Shown: in pieces, positions 53,801-64,000 of the stretch | Layout: each line of letters begins with the position of its first letter | Position numbering within the stretch: the first letter of the stretch is position 1 | DNA from: Plasmodium malariae | Taxonomy: Eukaryota; Apicomplexa; Aconoidasida; Haemosporida; Plasmodiidae | NCBI RefSeq assembly: GCF_900090045.1 | Contig: NW_021638285.1 | Coordinates: forward strand, 122,046 to 186,045 | DNA length: 64,000 bases | Direction of reading: 5' to 3' | The notes under the pieces: generated by a model | Told to the model about the DNA's origin: nothing | The model's database searches: none | What the model saw: only the letters and a program-made list of their open reading frames with translations | Program-made: the position numbers and the translations under genes

Positions 53801-54827
53801 TATACATATACGTTTTTACAAATCTAAACATCATTACATAAAAAATATAATATAATGTTATTAATTAAGTGCGTTATAACTTTGGAAAATATAATTATTT
53901 ATTATATATATATATATATATAATATATTACGCTTCACGTATTATTAAACAAAAAACAAATAGATTTACATATTTAATAACGTATTAGATTAAAAATAAA
54001 TTTATTAAACTTTATATTATATTATACATATTAGAAAGTGATATTAACCATAACATTTAACTTTATAGCATAATGTGAAAGAAAAATAGATTAAGAATAT
54101 AATTATTGTTCTTTTTCAAGGTGCGATAAAAATGTTCTTATTATAAATCATTGTAAAAGTAAATTCCTCTTAAAGAATAACATTATGTTATTAAGGTTAT
54201 AACATTTCAATGGTAGATTACATAAATGAAGTATAAACAAATTAAATATTTAAGTAAAACTTAAAAACAATTGACAAATAATATGCATATAATTAAACAA
54301 CTTCTTTTGTAGGGTACTAATCCTCTATTTAATATTACTATTTTGGGATACTGTTTTTTAATATTTTGTATTAATCTAATATATATATATTAGAAACTAA
54401 TGTGTATTTAAAATAAGATATATATTTAACATATCTTAGAATTTTACGAATAAAATTAGTTATTAATGATTCAGCCAAAAAACATTACTTAAAACTTCGT
54501 GAATTAATATTCTAATAATTAGTACAAAACAATTAATTTTTTTTTACATGCGCATTAAAAAATTCCTATTTTTATTAATTTAAAGATTAATATAAATTTT
54601 TTCTAGATGTTCATACAAAAATAAAAAAAAATATATATGTTATGTATATCTCCTAATATGCATATTTATTTATATATATGACTTTTGCTTATTTTATTTA
54701 TATTAATCATTACATTGTTCTTTTTTGTTCCTTATGATATCAGAGTATTTAAGAATTATCTTTCATAAACAACGGATATTTTATCTGAAATATCATCAGT
54801 ATATATTTTGGATGCATACCTATGAAT
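50866..54827. other. intergenic, no gene seen
   Basis: Nearly 4 kb of AT-rich DNA with no gene I can support. A TA microsatellite lies near 53904-53922. Confidence 0.5.
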
Positions 54828-55955
54828 TTATAAGATATGCGTTCCTGATATTTCAACGGTTTTGTTTGATTTCTCAGCATTAACTGTGAAATTTACATTT
54901 GTATTATCTTCACTTATCCAATCGTCTATCTCCTTTCTAAAATTTTCTCCTCCTATATGACCTATAATTTTTTTATTTTCTGAATCTTCTCCTTTAAAAT
55001 TAATTAGGTTTTTTCTATTTCTGAATTTTTCCATAAATTTGGTTCTGTTCTCATTCATTTATGAAAATATCCTAGTATTTCCCCTTATATTTTTTATTTT
55101 CCTTTTTTTTTAATTCTTGTAATACCATCATATGTAAGAGTATGCATAGTTTTGGTAGTAATATATACATATATGTATATATCTTTATAAATTTCTGTGT
55201 TATGAAATTCTTCTGTATTTATTAGTGATAATTCTTTTTTATTTTCTTCATATTCACATGAAATATCCTGTTATTTTTCTGTCTATTCCATAAAGAACCC
55301 TGTTCTAAATATTGTTCTATAAATGGTACCTTTTTTCGACATGCATTGTATCCAAGCACCTTATTGTATTTCTATAAATGGAACATACTGATTTTTGCTA
55401 GAATATTTCTTATTTAATTCTTGAACTTTTTTTATGTATGCCTTTCCTTTTTTCCATTAATGCTTTAAAATGTTGAAGCGGTCTATTATAATTAATTTCT
55501 CAAGAAGATATATGCCTTTATATCACATAATTCCATAAAAGTTTTTGTTTTTCAGTATCATTTATACATTTAATATTTTCCATTAACTCATCATTTGTCA
55601 AATTAGGATAGATCGTATACTCCTCTTCTGTGAACATTTGTAATAATGTTGATAAAAATTCTTCTTTGTTGATTTAGCGTTCTTTACTTCTGCATTCATT
55701 GTGTACTTTCATATGTATTTCTACAATAGTTTTAGATCTTACATTTTTGCTATTTGACAAATTTAGATTTTTCACAATATAGGTTTCATTTATTTTTATA
55801 TATTCAATAATTTTATCATGGTATAATGGATGTTATAAGTGATAGTGTTTTAAAATATCATTTTTACTCTCAGAATGTGAAAGTAATAATATTTCCAATT
55901 ATTTAACTTACCTTCTTAATGTCTTTTTTGTTCTTTTTTAAGAGTTATATTAAAA
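54828..55955 (-). pseudogene. STP1: STP1 cytoplasmic-tail pseudogene
   Basis: Read on the minus strand from about 55955, the STP1 tail appears with frameshifts and stops: KKNKKDIKKVS (the basic start of the tail), NSKNVRSKTIVEIHMKVHNE, KEEFLSTLLQMFTEEEYTIY, PNLTNDELMENIKCINDTEK, QKLLWN, then degraded middle parts. Finally the open stretch 55058-54828 includes GGENFRKEIDDWISEDNT, the terminal STP1 motif (compare KKELECWIREDNT in the intact gene). No ectodomain or membrane exon was recognised upstream. The strand and the order of neighbours match the intact STP1 at 31.8-34.3 kb. Confidence 0.85.
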
Positions 55956-56759
55956 TGTACTTCAATATAAAATAAATATATTTATGAAATAAATTACTAG
56001 AATTATCAATTCTTATTACATATTTTATTAGCTAAATTAATGAATCTTTTCCTTTCCTACTATGCTTAGTGATAAAATTTATTCTTATTTATTTTTAGAA
56101 TTGTTTTTATATATATTTATATGTATATATTATATAAATATATTTTTTGGAATAAATACTACATATACTATATATGTTGATTTTTAGTACTAACGTTAGT
56201 ATTGGTTGTCTAATTAATATTAATATTTTTTTATTTATTTTTTTATCACTTTATTAAATATATACACTTTACTCTTTTATATTTTGTTCATTATGTATTT
56301 GGGCTCAGTTAAACGCTCCTTTTTTCATGAGACTTTTGTAGTTTTCCATAGAACATACATTTATAATATTACGTTGAAATATTATAATTAAAAGAATTAT
56401 TGACATTTTTTTTTTGTGCATTTTTAAAATAAATTTCATTTAACTCTTTTAATATTTTATTTTATATGAACGAATATATTTATTGTTAAATATTTATAAT
56501 TTATAATTTTTTACAGTATGATATATAATATAATATCTACTGCTACAAGAATAGTTTTATCATCTTTAGTACTATTTATTAGTATATGATCCTTGCATTC
56601 ATCAAGATATTTCAAAATATTTACTTTTTTTGTATTATATAAAGTGAAAATATCCAGACAAACTAAAACATTTAAAAGAAAATTACATGTTCGTAAATGC
56701 AGTACTATAACAATGGTAATTTAGTGGCGTAAAATAGCGACTATAGTAGATTATTAGTA
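55956..56759. other. intergenic, duplicated flank
   Basis: No gene. From about 56510 the sequence parallels 37600 onwards (for example TTACAATTTTTTACACTATATG against ATAATTTTTTACAGTATGAT when allowing changes). Confidence 0.4.
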
Positions 56760-57300
56760 TACTTAATTGGTATAATTTTTATTGTTAGAAAAAAAAATAA
56801 AAAAAAATATTAGAATAAATGTTAATGTAATTAATGGAAATGAGGAATCAAATTTATATTTAGTATAATTAGTAGGTGACATTTCTCAATATTATAACTT
56901 GTTAAGTGACAGTTTTACGAGATTTAGGATTAATTGAAATTGATTATATTCCTGTAGGATATTGAAAAATAGAAAGGATATGCTATACTTTTGGACTTGG
57001 TTATATGATTTTTACTAGTAGAATATTCAGATCTATTGTTTTTTAATTGATCATGTATATTATTTCCTTTTTGTACAACAACCGTATTCATGAAATTATT
57101 ATGTAATCAGTCACGTATGTTCATTATACATGGAAAAATTATGTGTTTTTTCAAATATGCAAAATTTTTAGAAATAGTAAAATATTAAATTTATGAGTAA
57201 ATTTATAAAAAGAAAAATTAAAAAGTATTATGTTTTTTCTAAAAAGTCAATATTCAAGTATCTGGGTAAATTATATTTAAACCATATAAATAAAATATAA
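56760..57300 (-). pseudogene. unclassified exported-type pseudogene, copy B
   Basis: This is the homologue of 37850-38390. Minus-strand readings give YKFTHKFNILLFLK (compare YNLTYKLYVLLFLK), RSEYSTSKNHITKSKSIAYP (compare the EYHSRKYHIMKHKRTLLLN segment), and NIEKCHLLIILNINLIPHF (compare LEQEKLTYISRLYEFISLF) before a hydrophobic end. It is more damaged than copy A. The shared reading at protein level argues that both derive from a real gene rather than from chance ORFs. Confidence 0.42.
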
Positions 57301-59114
57301 GACACCATAAAAATTGAACGTTTTAATGAATTTTTTTTTTTTGTGAATATGGTAATATATTGATAGTGTATATATGAAAATAATATTTTTAAAGTTGAAA
57401 TTTATAAATATTTTATATTTTCATGTTTATTTGTAAACTTTAAACATAATTATTTTATTTTATTTTATATAAAAAAGGCATAGCTGTGAACATACAAACT
57501 TTAATAGGATATGTATATAAAAAAAAAAAAAAATTATTGACATATTATATATATACGTAATAATAAGAAAATTGTGCATTTTCCGCAGAAATTAAACTGT
57601 GTTTTTAAGATTTATTAATTTGAGAATATCATAAATCATTTTTACAATTTTTATTTATTTCTTAAAAGGATATCTCATAAAATGTTTTAAAAACAGTGAA
57701 TCTAACTAAATTGAAAAGGTTCAATTACAAATAAATGTTAAATAGGATTTTATTTATGCATACTTTATTTTCCTTAATTTATTATCTAAGTTTTATGTAT
57801 AGCATAATTACACATATATTATATGGGATAAGGTATTTTTCATATTGATATATTATTGGTAAGTAAAAGTTTAGATGGACAGTTTATGAAAATGCTAAAT
57901 GAAAACAAATTAGTTTTTTCATAAATGTTACTACAATAATATATATACATTAAATCAATAAAAATTTAATAATGTAATTTTATGATATTAAAAATTAGAT
58001 ATATTTTTCCTTTTCATATACATTTACATGTATTTTGTTCTCTTTAATAAAAATAATATAAAGTTTTATTTCACATAATTACTATATTTTGTATATATAT
58101 AATATATTTTAAATTATACGCTTAATGAAAATAATATAAAATGGCCATAAAATTTTTCAAATAATATTTTATAGTTACTAAAATTATATTCGTTAAAATA
58201 TCCATTATTTAAATATTTAAGGAATTCTACTACGGTCCACGTACAAAATATCTTTTAATCTGTAGATATTTACAGCACGATATATTAAAAATAATATACT
58301 TGTTCTAAAATAATAATTAAATAAGTTAATAAATCATATATATTAGTAGATTATGTTCTTATTCTTTCTCATTTATTATGTAAATATTATTCTTGCATAT
58401 TAGGAGTACATTCATTACTTTTGATATATTTTAAAATAATGGAAATTTAATCAATATTTATATTCCATTTTATCCTTAACCCCTTTTTTTTTCCCTCTTT
58501 TTTACTCTATTAATATTTCATCTAAATATATATAATTAATTAAAAAAAAATAAAAAAATTTAGAAGATGAGTTCAAATATTTGTTATTTACAAATAATGG
58601 TATAAATTAAATATTAATAAAAATGATAACAGTAAATAAATATGAAAAAAAAAAAATAAAAAATAATCCCTTTTTTACTTTTAAAATAAATATTTCTCTA
58701 TAGATTTTGTAATATCGTATAATGTGTACTTACTAAGGAAAATAATACAACATAAAAAATTATATGTGTTTGTGGAGGAATTAATTCACGTTATATAAAT
58801 GACACAATATAAGTTTTTGTATTCTTTTAATAATACCAAAATTATAATAATTAATTTATTATTAAAGATAATCAGTTTTTCCAGAATATAATATTTATAA
58901 AATTAGAATTATTAATAGAGAGAATCCTTTAAATGATTAGTAATAATTTTAATGTACAGAGGAATATATTATATATATATACTCTGAATTCTGTATAGTA
59001 CATCAACTCATTATATATATATAAAAAAAAATGAACATTTTAATTTATAGTTCATTGTGAACATGATTAATAAAAAAATTATTTTATTTGTGATCTGAAT
59101 TAAATAAATAAATT
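57301..59114. other. intergenic, 5' flank of fam-m pseudogene
   Basis: No coding region. It shares flank with 38400-38960. A short ACTCTGAATTCTGTATAG motif near 58980-58998 takes the place of the CTATATTCTATA motif of other fam genes. Confidence 0.4.
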
Positions 59115-59161
59115 ACATATTTTAAATATTTGTCTAAGAATTCAATTTATTATATTTCAAG
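59115..59161 (+). promoter_or_regulatory. conserved upstream block of fam gene (copy 6)
   Basis: ACATATTTTAAATATTTGTC then TAAGAATTCAATTTATTATA, about 280 bp before the fam-m pseudogene start. It is the most diverged copy. Confidence 0.35.
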
Positions 59162-59396
59162 GATATTTATTTTTTTTTTAAATAACATTATGATAAAAAT
59201 TATAAAGTATATATTTAATGTTGTTTTACATTGTATTTATAGTAAAATATAAAACATTTAGATACAATTTATAATTTATTTATGAGGAAATAATAAAAAT
59301 AATTGTTTAAATAAATAGAGCACACATTATTACTAGAAGTACATATTTGTTAATTTATTTTTCTCTTAATATAATAAAATATTAATGATTTATATT

Positions 59397-60282
59397 ATGG
59401 AACACGAAAAAAACTTTCTTATTTCTATGAAAATAGTTTCGTTTTTCCTTTTAACACGGATATGCTATTTTAATCAGGATCTAGCATTATTATATAATTT
59501 AACTCTATTTATGTTTATTATATTTGTAGTGTTTTTTTATTTTTATTAACATTTTTTCTAGCATTATATTATATAATCGTTTTAATAATAAATATTTATT
59601 TTTTATGTTTAGAGTATATCTAGCAAATTTATGAATAATTACCATCTTGGAAGTTAAATACAAGAAATTATCGATCACTAGGAAAATATGAAAAGGATAA
59701 TTTAAATAATTTGCTTTTGAAAGAAAAGTTTCTAAAAATGGAGTGAATGAAAAAATATCTATATATATTAATGAAAAAGCGGACAAAAGAAAAAGCAAAC
59801 AAACAAATAGAAGTTTATTAAAGAATGCCGAATATTATACAGATGTTATTGATTACAATAATGGATTGTTTGATGGAAAACATGTTCATATTGGCAAAAA
59901 ATGGATTAAAAAAAAAGGATATGATGATTTTTTGGAGAAAAGAAGGAGAATTGGAGATATAGCTTTAAAAAAAATAAAATTTAGAAATTACGGATTTGGA
60001 GTAGCTATGTTTTTTTTTTTTTTCTTGGTAGGTGTAAGAATTCCCATATCACCAGGATTAACATTTTTGAATAATATTAAATGGACGGAGATTAAAAATA
60101 ATACAGTAGGGAATTTTTTCTATGATGCTATAGAAAGGATGACAAATATTACTGATACCTATTCTTATATAGTATATTTTAGCATACTTATTGTAATATT
60201 ATCTGTTATGCTTATAATAGGGATTTATAAGATCTTAAGGAATAATGAAAAATATAGTAAAATTAAGATAATTAATGAGTAA
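59397..60282 (+). pseudogene. fam-m: fam-m pseudogene
   Basis: Exon 1 (59397-59483, 87 nt) is intact with ATG and leader (KNFLISMKIVSFFLLTR), but the donor is GCATTA rather than GTATGA. Exon 2 from 59613 begins SISSKFMNNYHLGS and stops. A frameshift near 59651 restores KLNTRNYRSLGKYEKDN, where the usual RLLAK has become RSLGK. A second frameshift near 59730 leads into the open stretch 59743-60282. That stretch carries the full fam-m hallmark (NAEYYTDVIDYNNGLFDGK; KKGYDDFLEKRRRIGDIALK), both membrane segments and the terminal KILRNNEKYSKIK. Taken alone, that open stretch looks like a 179-residue gene, but it lacks leader and motif. Two frameshifts and a weak donor make it a recent pseudogene. 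Its partner is the fam-l pseudogene 1.8 kb downstream. Confidence 0.88.
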
Positions 60283-61855
60283 AATAACTAATAAGTAATG
60301 CATATCTTTCTGTAAAGAAGTCTTTAATACGAAGTAATAACTATAGCAATTATATTAATATATTAATAAGGATATATATTATATCTAAAATATCTTAAAT
60401 GCACAAGAGTATGTGCAATCTAGTTAATACACAAACACGAATATATATTTTCTTTGTTTTTTTTAGAATTTGATTGTTTTAATATTTTTGAATGTGTTTT
60501 AAATTAAAATTGTATATTGATTAAACCTTATGGCATCATTTATATATTTGTCCATTTAAATATATTTCTATGTATATATAATTTTGTTCTTCAAAATTAG
60601 CCCTTAGTAGTACAATTCGTATAATTTTTTAGAAATGCAATAATTAATATTTGTACTAGTTCATTTTTATTTTATATTCTGTTATAATCTAAAATTATCA
60701 TATGGCATTTTTCTAAGAAAATCTAATATTAATGTTAAATTAAAGATAAATGCGTCTTGTTTTGTGTTCTATGGGAAGTAATGCATATATTTTGATATAT
60801 GGACACATACATATGTATATATAATTCTAAAAGGAAGACTTAGTATTTATTATGTGAAATATAATTTATAAAAAAATGTAAAAAAACATATCTATTATAA
60901 AAATCTTTTTAACGGATGTTTAAATTTTTCGCTTTTTATAACTATGATATTACATATAATAAAAGAGCATACACTTTTAATTACGTATTATTTATAAATA
61001 ATAACCTAAGGATTTCAAACAGTTACATTTAAAAGAAGAGTTCTAACTATTTATTGATATGTTATTGAGTATAATAATACAATTAAGTTTTGCAAAAATT
61101 ACATAAATGTATATTATGTTAATACTTACCATATAAATAAACTATACATTTTAGAAAATTTTTCATATAATTAAAATTTTAAATTAATTAAATAAATTTA
61201 ATGAGTTATTACTAGTTCATTTATATATAATATATATTTTTTTTTTATTAAACTAAATTTTCTTCTATTCATATATATTTATTTAAAACAAAATAATAAA
61301 ATATAGTTGAAGAATTTTGAAAGATTTGATTTACACATAATAGCATAAATAAAACTTTATTGGATTTTTTGTCTTTATAGAAAATTTTAAAAAAAAAAAA
61401 ACAAACAACTATTTTTAATACTTATGTGTATATCGTTTTATGGATTTGATAGTATGATATTAATTGGACTTTTTATATATATTATGGGAAATTAAGGAGT
61501 GCACAAGTAATATTTAATACATTTTTAAATGGTATACACAATTTTTATCTTTTCATTCATCATTACATTTATTACATTATTATAATAATTAATATTTTTT
61601 AACTACCACATCTTGCTTTTTCAAATTAAATATTTTATAAAATTAAAATTAATTTTGAAACAGTATTAAAATTAGTTATCCAAAAATATAAAAAACATGT
61701 AATCTCTATATTCCATATACTCTATGTTCTATATATTCTATCTTCTACATAAACTCAATATTTATAAAAAAAAAATTATATATTTTTTTACTAAATAATA
61801 AAAGGATTAATAAATAAAACATTTAAATAATTTATTATTTTATATAATTAATTTA
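60283..61855. other. intergenic between fam-m and fam-l pseudogenes
   Basis: Holds shared 3' flank blocks (60468-60483; about 60745-60810; about 61020) and, near 61710-61760, several CTATATTC-type repeats preceding the fam-l upstream block. No gene. Confidence 0.45.
60468..60483 (+). other. conserved 3' flank block (+186 from stop)
   Basis: ATTTGATTGTTTTAAT, 186 nt after the fam-m stop. Confidence 0.38.
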
Positions 61856-61896
61856 TGTATTTTGAATATTTATTAAAGTAATTATATTATTCTAAC
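61856..61896 (+). promoter_or_regulatory. conserved upstream block of fam gene (copy 7)
   Basis: TGTATTTTGAATATTTATTA then AAGTAATTATATTATTCTAA, about 260 bp before the ancestral start of the fam-l pseudogene. It is very close to copy 1 at 331. Confidence 0.48.
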
Positions 61897-62118
61897 GAAC
61901 ATTTTTATTTTATAAAAATAAATATATAAAATATTCATAATATATTTTATAATTACTTTTTATTGTTTTTTTAAAAAATTTATATAATAACATTCGTTTT
62001 ATTCTATTTTTACTGAAAAATAAAAAAAAAAAATTAAATAAATAAACATAATGTCCCTATCATTAAAAAATATCATATTATTGTTAATTTGTTAAATAGA
62101 AAAGCATTAAAAATACAT

Positions 62119-63102
62119 ATTGAAAAAAAAATGAAAATAATTATTTTCTTTAAATTTTCTATCTTTATGTTTGTAACTTGGATGTACTATTTTAACAAAG
62201 ATAAAGTAAGAAAGTATTATTATATAATATTCATATTATTCATAATTTTAGTGTTCTGTTTATTTCGTTTATTTGTATTAAATTATTTAATTTTATATAA
62301 CTAATAATTACTTTATTTTTTTTAGATTACGTTCGACAACTGCTCAAAAGGCAATTGCATATTTGACAGTAAATTAAATATAAGAACTCATCGATTATTA
62401 GGAAAATGTAGGCAGCCTAAGAATTTAAGTGCTCTAGGGTTAAAAGGAAATAAAGAAAATATTGGAATGCCCAAGAAAGAAGATATATCAAATAATGAAA
62501 AAGAGGCAACAACAAAAATAACAGAATTAAATGGAAGTTTATTAAGTAATACAGAAGGATGTAAACAAGCTAATAAAAATAAATCGTGTATATTTGAAAC
62601 AAAAAAATATTCTCGTTTTGAATCAAAAATTTTCAAAGAACTGGATTATTTAGATTTTCTTAAAAATAATAGGACAATTTAGCGATAAGACTTATAAAAA
62701 AGTAATATGTAAAAAATGGACTACGATTTGCTTTACCTATATTGTTGATCCTATTTTTTATAGCTGTACTCATGATAGATTTAACAATGGGTTTTAATAT
62801 CTCCTGACAAAGGGGGATTGTGGTATCATATAGGTTTGTGGGACCATATAATCCTCGTTATCGGGAATTGTAGGCACGTTGACTATTTACCATCATGGCT
62901 GACTAAATGCGCATCATGGAACTCCAGTCACCATAGTAGCGGAACAAGTAATTGTACTGATTCTTGTACCTTAAATAATTTATTTGGTATTGTAGTGTAT
63001 TTCTTACCTTTCATTATATTAGGTATAACTCTCATATTAAGGGTTGTTTACTACCATAAAAAAGTTAAGAAATATGAAAAAATTAAGTTTAGGAAAAGAT
63101 AA
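62119..63102 (+). pseudogene. fam-l: fam-l pseudogene
   Basis: The ancestral 29-codon exon 1 is 62119-62205; its first codon is now ATT, although an in-frame ATG survives at 62131. The donor is GTAAGA at 62206 and the acceptor attttttttag ends at 62325. Exon 2 is open from 62326 to about 62682, with HRLLGK at the motif position (K at position 5, G for A) and the fam-l core (NKSCIFETKKYSRFESKIF; ELDYLDFLKNNRTI). An extra T at about 62680 shifts the frame; further shifts occur near 62708 and 62810. The last part (62818-63102) encodes a His/Cys-containing loop (HHSSGTSNCTDSCTLN), the second membrane segment and the perfect family end YHKKVKKYEKIKFRKR. Three frameshifts and a lost start, yet high residual similarity, indicate recent decay. 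Confidence 0.88.
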
Positions 63103-64000
63103 AAAGAATAAAATGATATATGCTTTTTTATTCAGTAAATTAGTTAACATAAAAGTGAATCTATAATATCTTTAGTTATGTATTTATTAATTATACCATA
63201 ATTGCTTAAATTTTATAATTTTAAGTATAAACCTTGGTGTAAATGTTATTTTGTGCACTACAATCAGATAATATTATCTTAGAATTTTCAAATTTGAAAT
63301 TTTTTCATGTTGTTAAGTGTATACTTTTATGTATTTGTTCAGTTTAAACTAAAATATTATGTTTCACTATACATATTTGTGTAATTTAGGTTATAATATA
63401 AAATATAAGTTTATGAATTATAATTAATATATAATAGGACAACCCATATAATTTTAAGTCTTTAGTTAATTTATATTCTATCTATAAGAAATTGTACATT
63501 ATATATTTTATTTTAATCCAGAATGAAATTATTATTTGTGGGCATACTTAAAAAAAGTGTATTGTTTGTTTTTACATTGTAATATATATTTGTCTTTTGT
63601 TTAATGCATTAAGTGAATATATATTGTTGCATTGATATTTATATGTAATATTATTTAAAATATACTATACGATTTCTCTTTTTATATATGATAGTTTATA
63701 TAATATAGCAGAAACATATATTAATACACGTGAAATATCATTTCACATAATAAAAATAAAGTACCATTTAATATTAATGAATCATTTATAGTACATATAT
63801 GATAGTATTAAACCATGTAAACATATACATATATAAAAAATTTATAATTTAAACTTATTATATATATGAAATCAATCTTAGGGAAATAGAAAGTCCTATG
63901 ACGACAAGTGCAAGTTGTAATCATAAAATTAACAGAACGTTATTTTTTTTTTCCTAATAACTTGTATATATTCATGTTAACTGCTATAATCTTTAGCACA
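63103..64000. other. intergenic, window end
   Basis: 3' flank of the fam-l pseudogene; near 63610-63635 it matches 41926-41950 (AAGTGAATATATATTGTTGC against AAGTGAAGATATATTGTTGC), both about 510-515 nt past a stop. No gene. Confidence 0.45.

Noticed and set aside
62089..62304. 71-codon ORF over the fam-l pseudogene exon 1
   Set aside because: It reads through the exon 1 donor into the intron; the true content is the leader exon ending at 62205.

Overview
The window is extremely AT-rich (clearly above 80% A+T by eye), gene-poor and intron-bearing, and it carries multigene families typical of a malaria-parasite subtelomere. fam-l and fam-m genes together with an STP1 gene and pir relics point to Plasmodium malariae or its closest relatives (P. 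brasilianum, the chimpanzee P. malariae-like lineage). The family names come from recognising protein signatures, not from a database search. I see no rRNA, tRNA, CRISPR array, bacterial-type mobile element or telomeric repeat.

Layout. 0.6-1.6 kb: fam-l pseudogene (+). 4.7-5.6 kb: intact two-exon exported membrane protein (+). 8.2-9.2 kb: STP1-tail pseudogene (+). 12.4-13.2 kb: intact exported protein with a canonical PEXEL, RLLNE (+). 15.0-15.8 kb: pir pseudogene (+). 19.6-20.5 and 23.1-24.0 kb: an intact fam-l/fam-m doublet (+). 25.3-25.8 kb: decayed exported gene (+). 26.6-27.6 kb: pir pseudogene (-). 30.3 kb: possible fam fragment (+). 31.8-34.3 kb: STP1 (-), which can be rebuilt as an intact four-exon gene. 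37.8-38.4 kb: unclassified exported-type pseudogene (-). 40.6-41.4 kb: exported/fam-l-like pseudogene (+). 43.3-44.2 kb: intact fam-m (+). 47.3 kb: faint pir-like TM remnant (+). 48.3-49.2 kb: pir pseudogene (-). 50.1-50.9 kb: intact secreted protein of unknown family (-). 54.8-56.0 kb: STP1 pseudogene (-). 56.8-57.3 kb: second copy of the unclassified pseudogene (-). 59.4-60.3 kb: fam-m pseudogene (+). 62.1-63.1 kb: fam-l pseudogene (+).

Two patterns tie the window together. First, nearly every two-exon gene, whatever its family and whether intact or broken, has an 87-nt (29-codon) first exon encoding a hydrophobic leader, a phase-0 intron, and a PEXEL-like arginine about 22-24 codons into exon 2. 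Second, fam copies share flanking DNA: a block about 250-290 bp upstream of the start and blocks about 185, 460-515 and 740 bp after the stop. These may be shared regulatory or UTR sequence carried along with the gene during amplification.

The right half looks like an ancient duplication of one module: STP1 (-), unclassified pseudogene (-), then two fam-type genes (+). It occurs at 31.8-44.2 kb and again, fully decayed, at 54.8-63.1 kb. The products are expected to act at the host red-cell or parasite surface after export, but none of this can be shown from sequence alone.
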